From Candidatus Sungiibacteriota bacterium (GTDB taxonomy: Bacteria > Patescibacteria > Paceibacteria > Sungbacterales > SURF-37): a stretch of 64,000 nucleotides of DNA. Position 1 is the first letter of the stretch. The number at the start of each line of letters is the position of its first letter. A model generated the notes under the pieces. That model worked only from the letters and a program-made list of their open reading frames with translations, ran no database searches and had not been told where the DNA came from. Location of the stretch: NCBI GenBank assembly GCA_016186145.1, contig JACPMF010000004.1, forward strand, positions 1 through 64,000. Reading direction: 5' to 3'. Position numbers and translations under genes: made by a program. This document shows positions 48,132-56,599 of the stretch, piece after piece.

Positions 48132-50189
48132 ATGGAAATCCGAGACAACGAACGACTCGCCTTCCACATTGGCGAAGTCGTGCGTGGAAGCAGAAAGTTT
48201 GAAAATGCTGCCACAAGCGTATCGCGGATGATTTTGGGACGAGGAGTAAAGAAAAGCACAAGAGCCGGGCAGACTACATTTGAGTTCGGCTTCTTCCGTG
48301 GAGGCCGCAAGCACGTTGTCGGCTGGTTCGATGAGATCAACGACCTCGTTAACTTCGTGAAGGATGCCGCCGAAGGCGGGTCCTCGCAGGAAATGGCATT
48401 CGTGCTCGTTGGCGAACCCGGCAACGGAAAAACCTTCTTTGTTGAAAGCCTCTGCTCCGCGTACCGACAGTTCATTGCGCAACCGGAAAACAGAAGGTAC
48501 ACGTTCGAATTCGTCGGCTTGGAAGAACTGGGGCGCTACGGAAATATTGGGGTCATCCAATCCCAAACCTTTGAAGACCCGCTCGTCTTGGCCATGAACC
48601 TTGGCGTGTCAAAAGATCAGAACAAGGAACGCCTGGCAAAGACGGGATTCGAAGACCACGACATCGACCGGCTCTATGGAGACTATCGCCCGCTTGGGGC
48701 ATGCACGGAATTCATCTGGAACGATATTCTCACCCACTGCGACGGCGATGTGGAACGGGCGCTCGGATTCGTACGGATTGTGCCCGTACCGATCGCCGAA
48801 AGCCTGGGAACCGTTACCGGCAAATACTCGGCTCGCGACAAAATCACTTCTTCCGCAACCGACCTCCTCGGAGAAGAAGACCTGTCGCGTCTTTTGAACC
48901 TTAAGGATACGTCCAATCCCTATAAGTACAACATCCGGAGGGGCGCGATCGCGCGTGTCGCCGGTGGCGGCATTCACTTTTCAGACGAGCTTTTCAAGAA
49001 CAAAAAAGACCTTGTTCAGATTTACCTTCAGGTTATTCAGAACCGAACGATCGAACTCGACGGGTACCGCTGGCCCATTGATACGCTCATCATCGCAACC
49101 AGCAACAACTGGGAATACAACCGCTTTACCGGCGAACGAGAAGAGGCTCCGATCAAAGACCGCTGCCGCATTTGCTACGTTTCCCACAACACCGACTACA
49201 GGCTTCAACAAGTGCTGAACCGGTACGCGATCGGAAGCGAAAAGAAAGTCACCGTAACCGGCGAGGGGCTCCATGAGGATCCTAACCTTGTGTACGCCCT
49301 TTCGGTCGCCGTAACACTGACTCGTCTTCCGCATAGCGACAAGCTCACCCCGATTGAAATGATGAAGCTTGAAGCCGGAGAAACTGCCGGAGAGAAAAAT
49401 GTCAAGACGCTGGCTGAAATAAAGGGAATGCTGAATGCCAACCCTGACGTTACAAAGCGTTGGGGGCAAAAAGGAATCGGACACCGCGGCCTCGGAAGAG
49501 TCGTCCAGATCATGCTTGCTATGCCGGAGACGCACGAAGGCAAATGCCTTTTTGCGAAAGACTGCTTTGAGGCCGCTGAAAGAGAAATTCTTGACTATAT
49601 CCCCGATGCGGTCGACCGCGAAAAATTCATGAAGGACCTGAAGGTTGCCCGGAAACTCTACCGAGGCGAGATCAAGACCTCGATCTTCAACGCTTATCGC
49701 GACGACCCGGAAGCCATCCGCAAGGATGTCATCGCCTATGTCAACATGATCATCGGTATGGACTCCGACCAGCTGGGTCCGGACAAGATTTGGCGGTATC
49801 GTGATCCGCAAACCGGCGAGATGAAGGCGATCAAGGTTGAAGAACGCTTCATCGACAGCGTTGAAAGCCGTCTCGGCCTTTCAACGAGAGAACGGAAAGA
49901 AACGTTCCGCACGTCCATCCGGAAGATTTACGGCCAGAAGGTTTCTACGGAACCGAACTACGACTTTATGGATAACGAGGCGCTCGTGAAAGCCGTAACC
50001 GACGTCCGCCTCGAATCCGACGTCGCCGGAGCCGCGAGTCTCGTCGGAGCGCTCGCAAACCGCGCGAATGAAGAAAACGTGCGCATCTACAACAGGATGA
50101 TTGAAACCATGCTCAACAAGCTGAACTACTGCAGGACATGCGCGCAAAAAACCATTGAGTACTTCTGCGAAAAAACGGATGAGGACTAA
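48132..50189 (+). CDS. prkA: PrkA-family serine protein kinase / AAA+ protein (first copy)
   Basis: 685 residues. N-terminal AAA+ module with LVGEPGNGKTFFVESLC (Walker A) and a Walker B-like IHFSDELFKNK, then IIATSNNWEYN (sensor 1). The C-terminal PrkA kinase-like domain follows. AAAGGAGGG lies before the ATG. First gene of a PrkA-YhbH-SpoVR set, as in E. coli yeaG-yeaH-ycgB and Bacillus. These genes link to stress and stationary phase; the exact reaction is debated. Confidence 0.85.
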   Translation: MEIRDNERLAFHIGEVVRGSRKFENAATSVSRMILGRGVKKSTRAGQTTFEFGFFRGGRKHVVGWFDEINDLVNFVKDAAEGGSSQEMAFVLVGEPGNGKTFFVESLCSAYRQFIAQPENRRYTFEFVGLEELGRYGNIGVIQSQTFEDPLVLAMNLGVSKDQNKERLAKTGFEDHDIDRLYGDYRPLGACTEFIWNDILTHCDGDVERALGFVRIVPVPIAESLGTVTGKYSARDKITSSATDLLGEEDLSRLLNLKDTSNPYKYNIRRGAIARVAGGGIHFSDELFKNKKDLVQIYLQVIQNRTIELDGYRWPIDTLIIATSNNWEYNRFTGEREEAPIKDRCRICYVSHNTDYRLQQVLNRYAIGSEKKVTVTGEGLHEDPNLVYALSVAVTLTRLPHSDKLTPIEMMKLEAGETAGEKNVKTLAEIKGMLNANPDVTKRWGQKGIGHRGLGRVVQIMLAMPETHEGKCLFAKDCFEAAEREILDYIPDAVDREKFMKDLKVARKLYRGEIKTSIFNAYRDDPEAIRKDVIAYVNMIIGMDSDQLGPDKIWRYRDPQTGEMKAIKVEERFIDSVESRLGLSTRERKETFRTSIRKIYGQKVSTEPNYDFMDNEALVKAVTDVRLESDVAGAASLVGALANRANEENVRIYNRMIETMLNKLNYCRTCAQKTIEYFCEKTDED

Positions 50190-50204
50190 AAACTGAAACA
50201 TGGT

Positions 50205-50226
50205 GTCCCTCTCTCTAGAGAGGGAC
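50205..50226 (+). terminator. Hairpin after prkA
   Basis: GTCCCTCTC-TCTA-GAGAGGGAC perfect stem followed by TTATTTCC, 15 bp after the stop. Confidence 0.7.
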
Positions 50227-50274
50227 TTATTTCCAAGGAAGTATTTAAAAGCTATCTTAAAAATCATTTTTTCC

Positions 50275-50370
50275 GCGTTTTTCCGCGTAGCATTCCGCAC
50301 TTATCCGCGGAGTCTCCGCGGAAGTGTGCAGATTGCAACGCAGATTTATGCGGAAATTGAATTTTGAGAT
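50275..50370. repeat. Left arm of inverted repeat around yhbH
   Basis: About 96 bp, rich in TCCGCG words, with the internal palindrome CCGCGGAGTCTCCGCGG. It is the near reverse complement of 51980-52073. A partial third copy appears at about 50437-50565 (ending ACACGGAAATTGAAATTTGG). With these repeats the 423-bp gap 50190-50612 is mostly repeat DNA. Confidence 0.8.
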
Positions 50371-50612
50371 GAATTCTAGAATGAAATGCTTCTTAGGAAA
50401 TGAGTAAAATCAATCTTTAAAATCTCTTTTTTCCGCATCTATAATGCGAAACACGCTGATGATTTATGCGAATAAGACTAACTGTTCGCATAATTCGCAT
50501 CATGTATTCGCATCGTTCGCATTGTAATGACACGGAAATTGAAATTTGGGATGCTTACTCAGAGCACTTTTAAAATTTAAATTCCACACGACGAAAAGGG
50601 GGGAAGACCGCA

Positions 50613-51974
50613 ATGCGGAAAGACAGCAAGAAAGAAACGGCTGGAAATGAACACGCCACCAATCTTGATGTTCTCGGCATGGAACTCGCGCTTAAAGCGA
50701 GAATTGAAAGACGTATTGCGAACTGGAACGGACAAGGAGTTACCGGCGCTATCACCTCTTTGGAGTCCCTCCAGGACCTCTTGAAGAGGGACAAAGAAAG
50801 ACAGCAGGACGGTTTTCCTTCCAAAATAAAATTCAGAAGGGTTCTCGCGGCAAATAATCGAGTAGTCAACGTTCCGTATGTCGACGAAGAAAAGCTGTTC
50901 CATGGACCATTTGAACCGAAGGGCGCAAAGCTTGTCGCCCAAACCGCTGATTTTCTCGAGCTTCCGGACATTGACGAAGCCACCGGACACGGAGACGGCG
51001 ATGTCGGCGACGTAATCGGTGAAGTGCCGATGCCCGGCAGGGGCGGTGGCGGCGATGACGGCGACGAAGGCGATGGAAACGGATCACAGCCCGGCGCCGG
51101 AGATGAAGACGCGGATCACGCGCTTGAAGAAGAAGCGTATGAGTTGGGAAGACGGCTGATGGAACAACTCAAGCTCCCCAACCTCAAAGACAAGGCAAGA
51201 AAAGTTCCTACCGATGAATACACCTACGATCTTACCGACCGCCATCGCGGTTCGGGACAGGTTCTCGACAAAAAAGAAACATTGCGGCGCGTTGTCAAAA
51301 CAAACCTGATTCTCGGCAGAATAGAAAAAGACGCCGTCGATACGAGAAAAATGATCGTCAGCCCGGGAGATCTGGTATTTCGAGTTCTTTCCCGAGAACG
51401 GGTCTGGAAAGCGCAAGCCTTGGCATGTTTTCTCCGAGACTACTCCGGTTCAATGTGGGGGGATCCTACAAAAGCCCTCGTATCCCAGCACCTTATGATT
51501 TACGCGTGGCTTCTGGTTCAATATGAAAAACGCGTTATCCCGCGATTCTTCGTTCACGACCATAACGCGCGCGAAGTGAGCGCAAAAGAATACTTCGGAC
51601 TCGGGTCTTACGGCGGAACACTTATCGCTTCCGGCTACAAAAAAATCAACGAAGTAGTTGAGGGTGAAGGCCTTGAGAACGACTACAACATTTATGTCTT
51701 CCAAGGCACGGACGGCGATGACGGCGACGAAGGCGAATTCGCCCTTCCGGAGCTCAACAAAATCCTGAATTATGTAAGTCGCATGGGAGTCACCCTGTTT
51801 AAACATCCTTACTACACAAGCCAGGGCCAGAAAACAATCTTTGAGCAATACATTGAAAAAGGCGGCATCCTGGAAAGAAAGGATGTCTTCCGCATGCATA
51901 CCATGCCGCGATATACCAACGTGACCGAAGAGATGAATGTTGAAGCGCTTCGCACGCTCATTGCCCAAGACTAA
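50613..51974 (+). CDS. yhbH: YhbH/YeaH family protein (DUF444)
   Basis: 453 residues. An acidic Gly/Asp-rich stretch (GRGGGGDDGDEGDG) around residue 150 is followed by a VWA-like domain: ACFLRDYSGSMWGDPTKA with a DxSxS metal site, and PRFFVHDHNAREVSAKEYF. This is the YhbH/YeaH layout. GGGGGGA precedes the ATG. Partner of PrkA and SpoVR. It is bracketed by inverted repeats. Confidence 0.88.
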   Translation: MRKDSKKETAGNEHATNLDVLGMELALKARIERRIANWNGQGVTGAITSLESLQDLLKRDKERQQDGFPSKIKFRRVLAANNRVVNVPYVDEEKLFHGPFEPKGAKLVAQTADFLELPDIDEATGHGDGDVGDVIGEVPMPGRGGGGDDGDEGDGNGSQPGAGDEDADHALEEEAYELGRRLMEQLKLPNLKDKARKVPTDEYTYDLTDRHRGSGQVLDKKETLRRVVKTNLILGRIEKDAVDTRKMIVSPGDLVFRVLSRERVWKAQALACFLRDYSGSMWGDPTKALVSQHLMIYAWLLVQYEKRVIPRFFVHDHNAREVSAKEYFGLGSYGGTLIASGYKKINEVVEGEGLENDYNIYVFQGTDGDDGDEGEFALPELNKILNYVSRMGVTLFKHPYYTSQGQKTIFEQYIEKGGILERKDVFRMHTMPRYTNVTEEMNVEALRTLIAQD

Positions 51975-51979
51975 ACCTA

Positions 51980-52073
51980 ATCTCAAATTCAATTTCCGTG
52001 TAAATCCGCGTTGCAATCTGCGTGTTTCCGCGGAGACTCCGCGGATCAATGCGGAATGCTACGCGGAAAAACG
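51980..52073. repeat. Right arm of inverted repeat around yhbH
   Basis: Starts ATCTCAAATTCAATTTCCGT and ends GCTACGCGGAAAAACGC; near reverse complement of 50275-50370, so yhbH lies inside an invertible-looking segment. Confidence 0.8.
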
Positions 52074-52121
52074 CTGATATAGAACTTTTGAGATGGCTTC
52101 AAGAAGCCAAGGTTGAGCCGG

Positions 52122-52146
52122 GCCCCGACTCCGTCGGGGCTTTTCT
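52122..52146 (+). terminator. Terminator between yhbH and spoVR
   Basis: GCCCCGAC-TCC-GTCGGGGC then TTTTCT. Confidence 0.8.
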
Positions 52147-52176
52147 ATAACGGTTACAGAAAGAAAGGAGGAGGTG

Positions 52177-53895
52177 ATGGAGCTTTTGAGCCAAAGCATG
52201 AAAGGTGAAATGGAAGCGTGCAAGAGGCGGGCAAGAGAAGCCGGTCTCGTGTTTCAAGACAACACCCTCGAATATGTCGTAACCAACCAAGACATGCTGG
52301 AGTTAAGCCCTCGAGTGATGATCCCGACCCTCTACGACTATTGGGCGTTTGACGTCGAAGTCCACCAAAACCGATGGATGTATGACATCCATCCGCACAA
52401 TCCCTATGAGACCGTAATCAACACGAGACCTCCGATTTCCTTCTACAACCAGGATAATGCGGACTGGTTTAACGTGATGATTTTCTATCATGTCCTGGGA
52501 CACATCGACTTCTTCCAGAACAATACGTTCTTCCGCAGGACATGGGACGACGATTTCTGCGGGCAAGCCCTCGCGGATAAACGGCTCATCAACCGGATCC
52601 GCGCGGAACACGGAGACCAAAAACGATGGGTCGACTATCTGATTGAATTTGCGCGCGCTATCGACAATTTGGTGGGATACCACCAGGAGCTCAAAGAAGG
52701 CGACGAAGCGGAACAACCGGAAATTTTCGGCGCATTTTCTGAAAAAGCGGATTTTTACTTCGGGCAATTCCTGAAAGAGCTCTACGAAGCAAAAAGAGTC
52801 AAGCTCGAATTCTACTACGAAGAAATCGAACGCTACAACCGCTGCGTGAGGACATTCGGGAAAAAGCAGGGCGAACTCGCCTTCTTCGAAGACAACACGT
52901 TCAGAAGCAAGCTCCCCGAATTCAACGATGTATTCAAGAAACGGAAAGAAAAGGGCGAGAAACCGAAGCCCAAAGACATTTTTGAGCACCTCGCGGAGCG
53001 TTCGGACTCCCTGAACCAGGAAGAGAACCGGTGGATGAAAGAAGTGCTGCAGGTAATCAGAAGAACGTCTCTCTACTTCCAGCCGCAGATGAGAACTAAG
53101 ATCGCGAACGAAGGTTGGGCAAGCTTATGGCACCAAACCCTCTTCATGGCAGATGAACGAATGAGCACCCATGAAGTAGATTTCGCAAGAGTAGATTCGG
53201 CGGTCACTTTTGATCCGCGGCTCGGAATCAATCCGTACGCCGCAGGCAAGCACCTTTTTGAATTCATCGAGGCGCTTGCCCGAAAGGGACGCCTTTCACC
53301 GGAATACCGTCTGCTCAAAAACATAGATACGCGAAAGAAGTACGACCGGGATTGCGGACAAGCTGCCGGGCGAAAAGCGCTCTTTGAGGCACGGAGGCAT
53401 TTTGACGACTATCTCCTGGTCAACTTCCTTTCTGATGAAGACTTCCAGGATTTTGTGGATGAACACAAGCTATTCATTGCAGGAGTCCGGCCAAGCCGCG
53501 AAAGATGGGACAGGGCTGAAATCTACATCAAATCGCGGAGCGGAAAAGAATACCGACGCCTTCTCAACCGAATGCTCTACCATCCGCCATATGTTGATTT
53601 CTCCGGAGCGAAAGCAAAAGACGGAGAACTGTATCTTGATCATGTGTACGAAGGCAGGTCGCTCTTCAGAAAGTACATCGGCCCGGTCCTAATCGGACTC
53701 GAATTCCTTTGGGGACGTCAGGTAAAACTCGAAACGACGGAATATGAAGAAACCCAACCGAAAAACTGGTGGGAGTGGAGAAGTTCCCAGTACCAGCCGG
53801 AATACAAAAAAATCAGGGTCCTTTACGCCTGTGACAAGCGAAAAATAACGAGAACGATTCTCGACCAAACTACCACGGATTCCTATGGAGGCTAG
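52177..53895 (+). CDS. spoVR: SpoVR family protein
   Basis: 572 residues from ATG 52177, which has AAAGGAGGAGGTG just upstream (a GTG at 52174 is in frame). SpoVR features: FYNQDNADWFNVMIFYHVLGHIDFFQNNTFF, WVDYLIEFAR and WASLWHQTLF near the middle. It is longer than the usual 450-510 residues because of added helical segments. Typically cotranscribed with prkA and yhbH; biochemical role uncertain. Confidence 0.88.
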   Translation: MELLSQSMKGEMEACKRRAREAGLVFQDNTLEYVVTNQDMLELSPRVMIPTLYDYWAFDVEVHQNRWMYDIHPHNPYETVINTRPPISFYNQDNADWFNVMIFYHVLGHIDFFQNNTFFRRTWDDDFCGQALADKRLINRIRAEHGDQKRWVDYLIEFARAIDNLVGYHQELKEGDEAEQPEIFGAFSEKADFYFGQFLKELYEAKRVKLEFYYEEIERYNRCVRTFGKKQGELAFFEDNTFRSKLPEFNDVFKKRKEKGEKPKPKDIFEHLAERSDSLNQEENRWMKEVLQVIRRTSLYFQPQMRTKIANEGWASLWHQTLFMADERMSTHEVDFARVDSAVTFDPRLGINPYAAGKHLFEFIEALARKGRLSPEYRLLKNIDTRKKYDRDCGQAAGRKALFEARRHFDDYLLVNFLSDEDFQDFVDEHKLFIAGVRPSRERWDRAEIYIKSRSGKEYRRLLNRMLYHPPYVDFSGAKAKDGELYLDHVYEGRSLFRKYIGPVLIGLEFLWGRQVKLETTEYEETQPKNWWEWRSSQYQPEYKKIRVLYACDKRKITRTILDQTTTDSYGG

Positions 53896-53905
53896 TTTCT
53901 AAGAC

Positions 53906-53970
53906 GCCGGCAATTCGTACGCGCGAAACCCGCAAGCGCGGGGCAGCGCATGCGAATTGCTGGCTTTTCT
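53906..53970 (+). terminator. Long hairpin between spoVR and second prkA
   Basis: GCCGGCAATTCG on the left and CGAATTGCTGGC on the right with further inner pairing (CGCG), then TTTTCT. Confidence 0.65.
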
Positions 53971-54011
53971 AAAAGACCGGCGGCCGTTAGTAAAACGAAA
54001 GGAGGAAAACC

Positions 54012-56213
54012 ATGCCCGCGGTGAAAGACGCCCTGACATATCTCGGATCTGAAATCGGAAAAACGGAAAAAGTGGTAACCTTAAGCTTCGAAGAATATCT
54101 TGACCTTGCCGCACGAGAACCGGGACGAGTATTGCGAAATATCTTCCAACTCTTTTACGACATGGTCAACGAATGCGTGGACAAAGGGACCGATGAGTAC
54201 CCTGATGATCCGGAATCAATCGGTTTTGTAAAATACGATTGCACCCGGCTTTTTGCCGAAAGAGCGGACAATCCATTCTTCGCCGACCGGCTTTTCGCGA
54301 ACCGGTTCATACGCCAGATTGAAAGTCTTCGGCAGGGTTTCCAGCAAAACCGCATCTATGCCTACGAAGGCCCTTCCGGCTGCGGCAAAAGCACATTTCT
54401 GAACAATCTTTTGAGAACCTTTGTCGCTTACACCAACACAAGAGCGGGACAAATCTTCGAGCTTGTCTGGGAGATAGACGGAACTCTTTTTTCTCAAGAT
54501 GCCGGAGCCTCCAAGAAACTGGTTGTTCCGTGCCCGAGCCATGACTACCCGATTTTGGTCGTCCCGAAAGAACACCGGCCTGAATTCTTGAGAAAACTCC
54601 TCCCGGACGGGGAAGCCAAGCAAAAGATTCTCGGAAGCAAGGAATACGAATGGCTTTTCACCGGAGAAGTGTGCACCGTTTGTAAGTCAATTTTTGAGCT
54701 CGCGCTCGAAAAACTCGGTTCTGTCGAAAAAGTATTCACAATGCTCCGGGCGAGAACCTATAAATTTGATCGGCGCCTCGGGGAAGGCATTAGCGTCTTC
54801 AATCCGGGCGACCAATCGGTATGGGTCGGAAACGACGGCAAACCGACCGGCGGCGTTTTCACCAACAAACCTCTACAACAAGATCTCGATCGGCTATTCG
54901 GCGCAGGAAGGGTCAAGTATGTCTTCTCTTCTCTCGCGCAGACCAACAACGGCATCCATGTGCTGATGGATGTAAAGGGATACAACAAGGCGCGGCTTCT
55001 CGAGCTTCACAATGTCATCAGCGAAGGCGTACATAAAGTGGGCGGTGTAGAAGAAGGCGTTACGGCCCTTTTCTTTGCCCTCATGAACCCGGAAGACAAA
55101 CGAGTCATCACCGACGAGAAAATGGAGTCCTTTGAAGGAAGAATCCAATACAACAAAATCCCCTATGTACTGGCACCCGACACCGAAGTGGATATCTATC
55201 GCAGCATTTTCGGATCCTCGATCGTGGCAAGCTTTCTCCCGCGAGTCCTTGAAAACTTCGCGCGCGTAATTATTTCTTCCCGCATGAACATGGAGTGCAA
55301 GCCGCTGAAAGAGTGGATCCCGGATGTCGCAAAATACAAAAAGTACTGCGATGAAAGCGGCTTATTGCTTCGCATGGCAATCTATATGGGAGTTATCCCG
55401 AACTGGCTTTCCGAAGAAGACAGAAAAAAATTCGCCGCTCCGGTACGCCGGGCATTGATCGCAGAGGGCGAAAACGAAGGTGGCAAAGGATTTTCCGGCA
55501 GAGACTCTTTGCGTCTCTTTGGCGAATTTTTCAGCCGCTACAGCGGGCGGCCAAGCTTGATTACCATGGAGAATGTTGAAGACTTCTTCAAGCACCGCAT
55601 CGGAAGAGAACGTCGCGATGAATTCATACCGAAAAACTTCCTTGCGGCACTCATCGGAGCATATGATTATGCGATCTTGAACGAAATGAAAGAAGCCATG
55701 TACTTCTACAACAAAGAACGGATCTCGAGAGATATCCTGAACTATCTCCATGCGGTCAATTACGAAGTCGAGACAAAGATACAATGCCCCTTTACCGGCG
55801 AAGAAATGGAAGTAACAATGGTCTTCCTCAAGCTTATGGCAAGCCGTATTGCCGGAAGAGAAATGAGCGATTCCGACGCCTTGAAATTCGCGCAGGATAT
55901 CCAGAAGAAGTTTACGGTCGCTGCCGCCAAAGGAGGCGGCATAACGGAAACAGAACTTTATAATGATCTTTTTGCCGCTTACGTGAGAAATCTTAAGGAA
56001 AAAGTGCTGCAACCGTTTGCCAAGAATGCAAATTTCCGCGAAGCCATCAGGGCGTTCGGAACAAGAGAGTTCGAAACGTTCGATACCCGGCTGAAAGAAC
56101 ACGTAATCGCTATGATCAAAAACATGATGGAGAAGTTCGGGTACACCGAACAGGGAGCAAAAGAAATCTGTCTTTACGTGATAGACAAAAACCTAGCAGA
56201 AAAGTATTCATAA
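54012..56213 (+). CDS. PrkA-family AAA+/kinase protein (second, diverged copy)
   Basis: 733 residues. Walker A is EGPSGCGKSTFLNN near residue 120. The N-terminal LSFEEYLDLAAREPGRVLRN resembles the PrkA start, and YVFSSLAQTNNGIHVLMDVKGYNKARL sits in the Walker B/sensor region. It is strongly diverged from the copy at 48132 and longer. AAAGGAGG precedes the ATG. Last gene of the cluster, so two PrkA-type proteins flank YhbH and SpoVR. Confidence 0.82.
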   Translation: MPAVKDALTYLGSEIGKTEKVVTLSFEEYLDLAAREPGRVLRNIFQLFYDMVNECVDKGTDEYPDDPESIGFVKYDCTRLFAERADNPFFADRLFANRFIRQIESLRQGFQQNRIYAYEGPSGCGKSTFLNNLLRTFVAYTNTRAGQIFELVWEIDGTLFSQDAGASKKLVVPCPSHDYPILVVPKEHRPEFLRKLLPDGEAKQKILGSKEYEWLFTGEVCTVCKSIFELALEKLGSVEKVFTMLRARTYKFDRRLGEGISVFNPGDQSVWVGNDGKPTGGVFTNKPLQQDLDRLFGAGRVKYVFSSLAQTNNGIHVLMDVKGYNKARLLELHNVISEGVHKVGGVEEGVTALFFALMNPEDKRVITDEKMESFEGRIQYNKIPYVLAPDTEVDIYRSIFGSSIVASFLPRVLENFARVIISSRMNMECKPLKEWIPDVAKYKKYCDESGLLLRMAIYMGVIPNWLSEEDRKKFAAPVRRALIAEGENEGGKGFSGRDSLRLFGEFFSRYSGRPSLITMENVEDFFKHRIGRERRDEFIPKNFLAALIGAYDYAILNEMKEAMYFYNKERISRDILNYLHAVNYEVETKIQCPFTGEEMEVTMVFLKLMASRIAGREMSDSDALKFAQDIQKKFTVAAAKGGGITETELYNDLFAAYVRNLKEKVLQPFAKNANFREAIRAFGTREFETFDTRLKEHVIAMIKNMMEKFGYTEQGAKEICLYVIDKNLAEKYS

Positions 56214-56235
56214 CCGTGAATGACTAAAACACAAA

Positions 56236-56259
56236 ACACCGGCACGCCGGTGTTTTTTA
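56236..56259 (+). terminator. Terminator of the prkA cluster
   Basis: ACACCGGC-AC-GCCGGTGT followed by TTTTTATT. Confidence 0.88.
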
Positions 56260-56261
56260 TT

Positions 56262-56284
56262 GGGTGCGCCTGGATTTGAACCAT
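56262..56284 (-). pseudogene. Degenerate tRNA 3' tail
   Basis: Minus strand GATGG-TTCAAAT-CCAGG then GCGCACC-CA: a T-arm with a mismatched stem and an acceptor-like end. No 5' partner found. Confidence 0.35.
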
Positions 56285-56300
56285 CAACCTAAAATAAAAA

Positions 56301-56337
56301 TGGGTCAGGATGGACTCGGACCATCGATCCCCAAGGT
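56301..56337 (-). pseudogene. 3' half of an interrupted tRNA, probably Val(TAC)
   Basis: Minus strand: anticodon-stem strand CTTGG, variable loop GGATC, T-arm GATGG-TCCGAGT-CCATC, acceptor CTGACCC, discriminator A. It matches the 5' half at 56469-56504; tRNA-Ile(TAT) lies between them. Confidence 0.6.
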
Positions 56338-56370
56338 ACCGCGCCCGACTTCGCCTTGACGAATAAATTT

Positions 56371-56443
56371 TGCGAGCGCCTGGATTCGAACCAGGAACCC
56401 CGGAGGTATAAGCTCCGTGCTCTAACCGTTGAGCTACGCTCGC
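56371..56443 (-). tRNA. tRNA-Ile(TAT)
   Basis: Acceptor GCGAGCG / CGCTCGC, discriminator A, D-arm GCTC...GAGC, anticodon arm CGGAG-CTTATAC-CTCCG with anticodon TAT, T-arm CCTGG-TTCGAAT-CCAGG. All stems pair perfectly. It reads AUA directly, so lysidine modification would not be needed for this codon. It sits between halves of another tRNA. Confidence 0.9.
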
Positions 56444-56468
56444 GTAGCGGCGAAGTCAAGGCGGGCGG

Positions 56469-56504
56469 GTAAGCTCGATGCTTTAGCCGCTAAGCTACTG
56501 ACCC
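56469..56504 (-). pseudogene. 5' half of an interrupted tRNA, probably Val(TAC)
   Basis: Minus strand: acceptor GGGTCAG, TA, D-arm GCTT...AAGC, anticodon-stem strand TCGAG, loop start CTTAC. TCGAG pairs with CTTGG of the 3' half (two wobbles). The gap between halves is about 130 bp. Confidence 0.6.
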
Positions 56505-56599
56505 TCTTTTATTGCACTTAACATTAAACACAAAAGCGAGCATATCCTTTTCTCGCACAATAGCGGAGGTTTTGGAAAATATGTGGAAAGATATGCGAG

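Noticed and set aside
48981..49811. Long minus-strand ORF inside prkA
   Set aside because: It lies antisense to conserved AAA+ coding sequence and has no ribosome binding site or recognisable domain.
50190..50612. CRISPR-like array of TCCGCG/TTCGCAT words
   Set aside because: The repeats are short palindromes with no regular spacer length, part of an inverted-repeat family.
56338..56468. Group I intron in the split tRNA
   Set aside because: The gap is about 130 bp and more than half is a complete tRNA, too short for a group I core.
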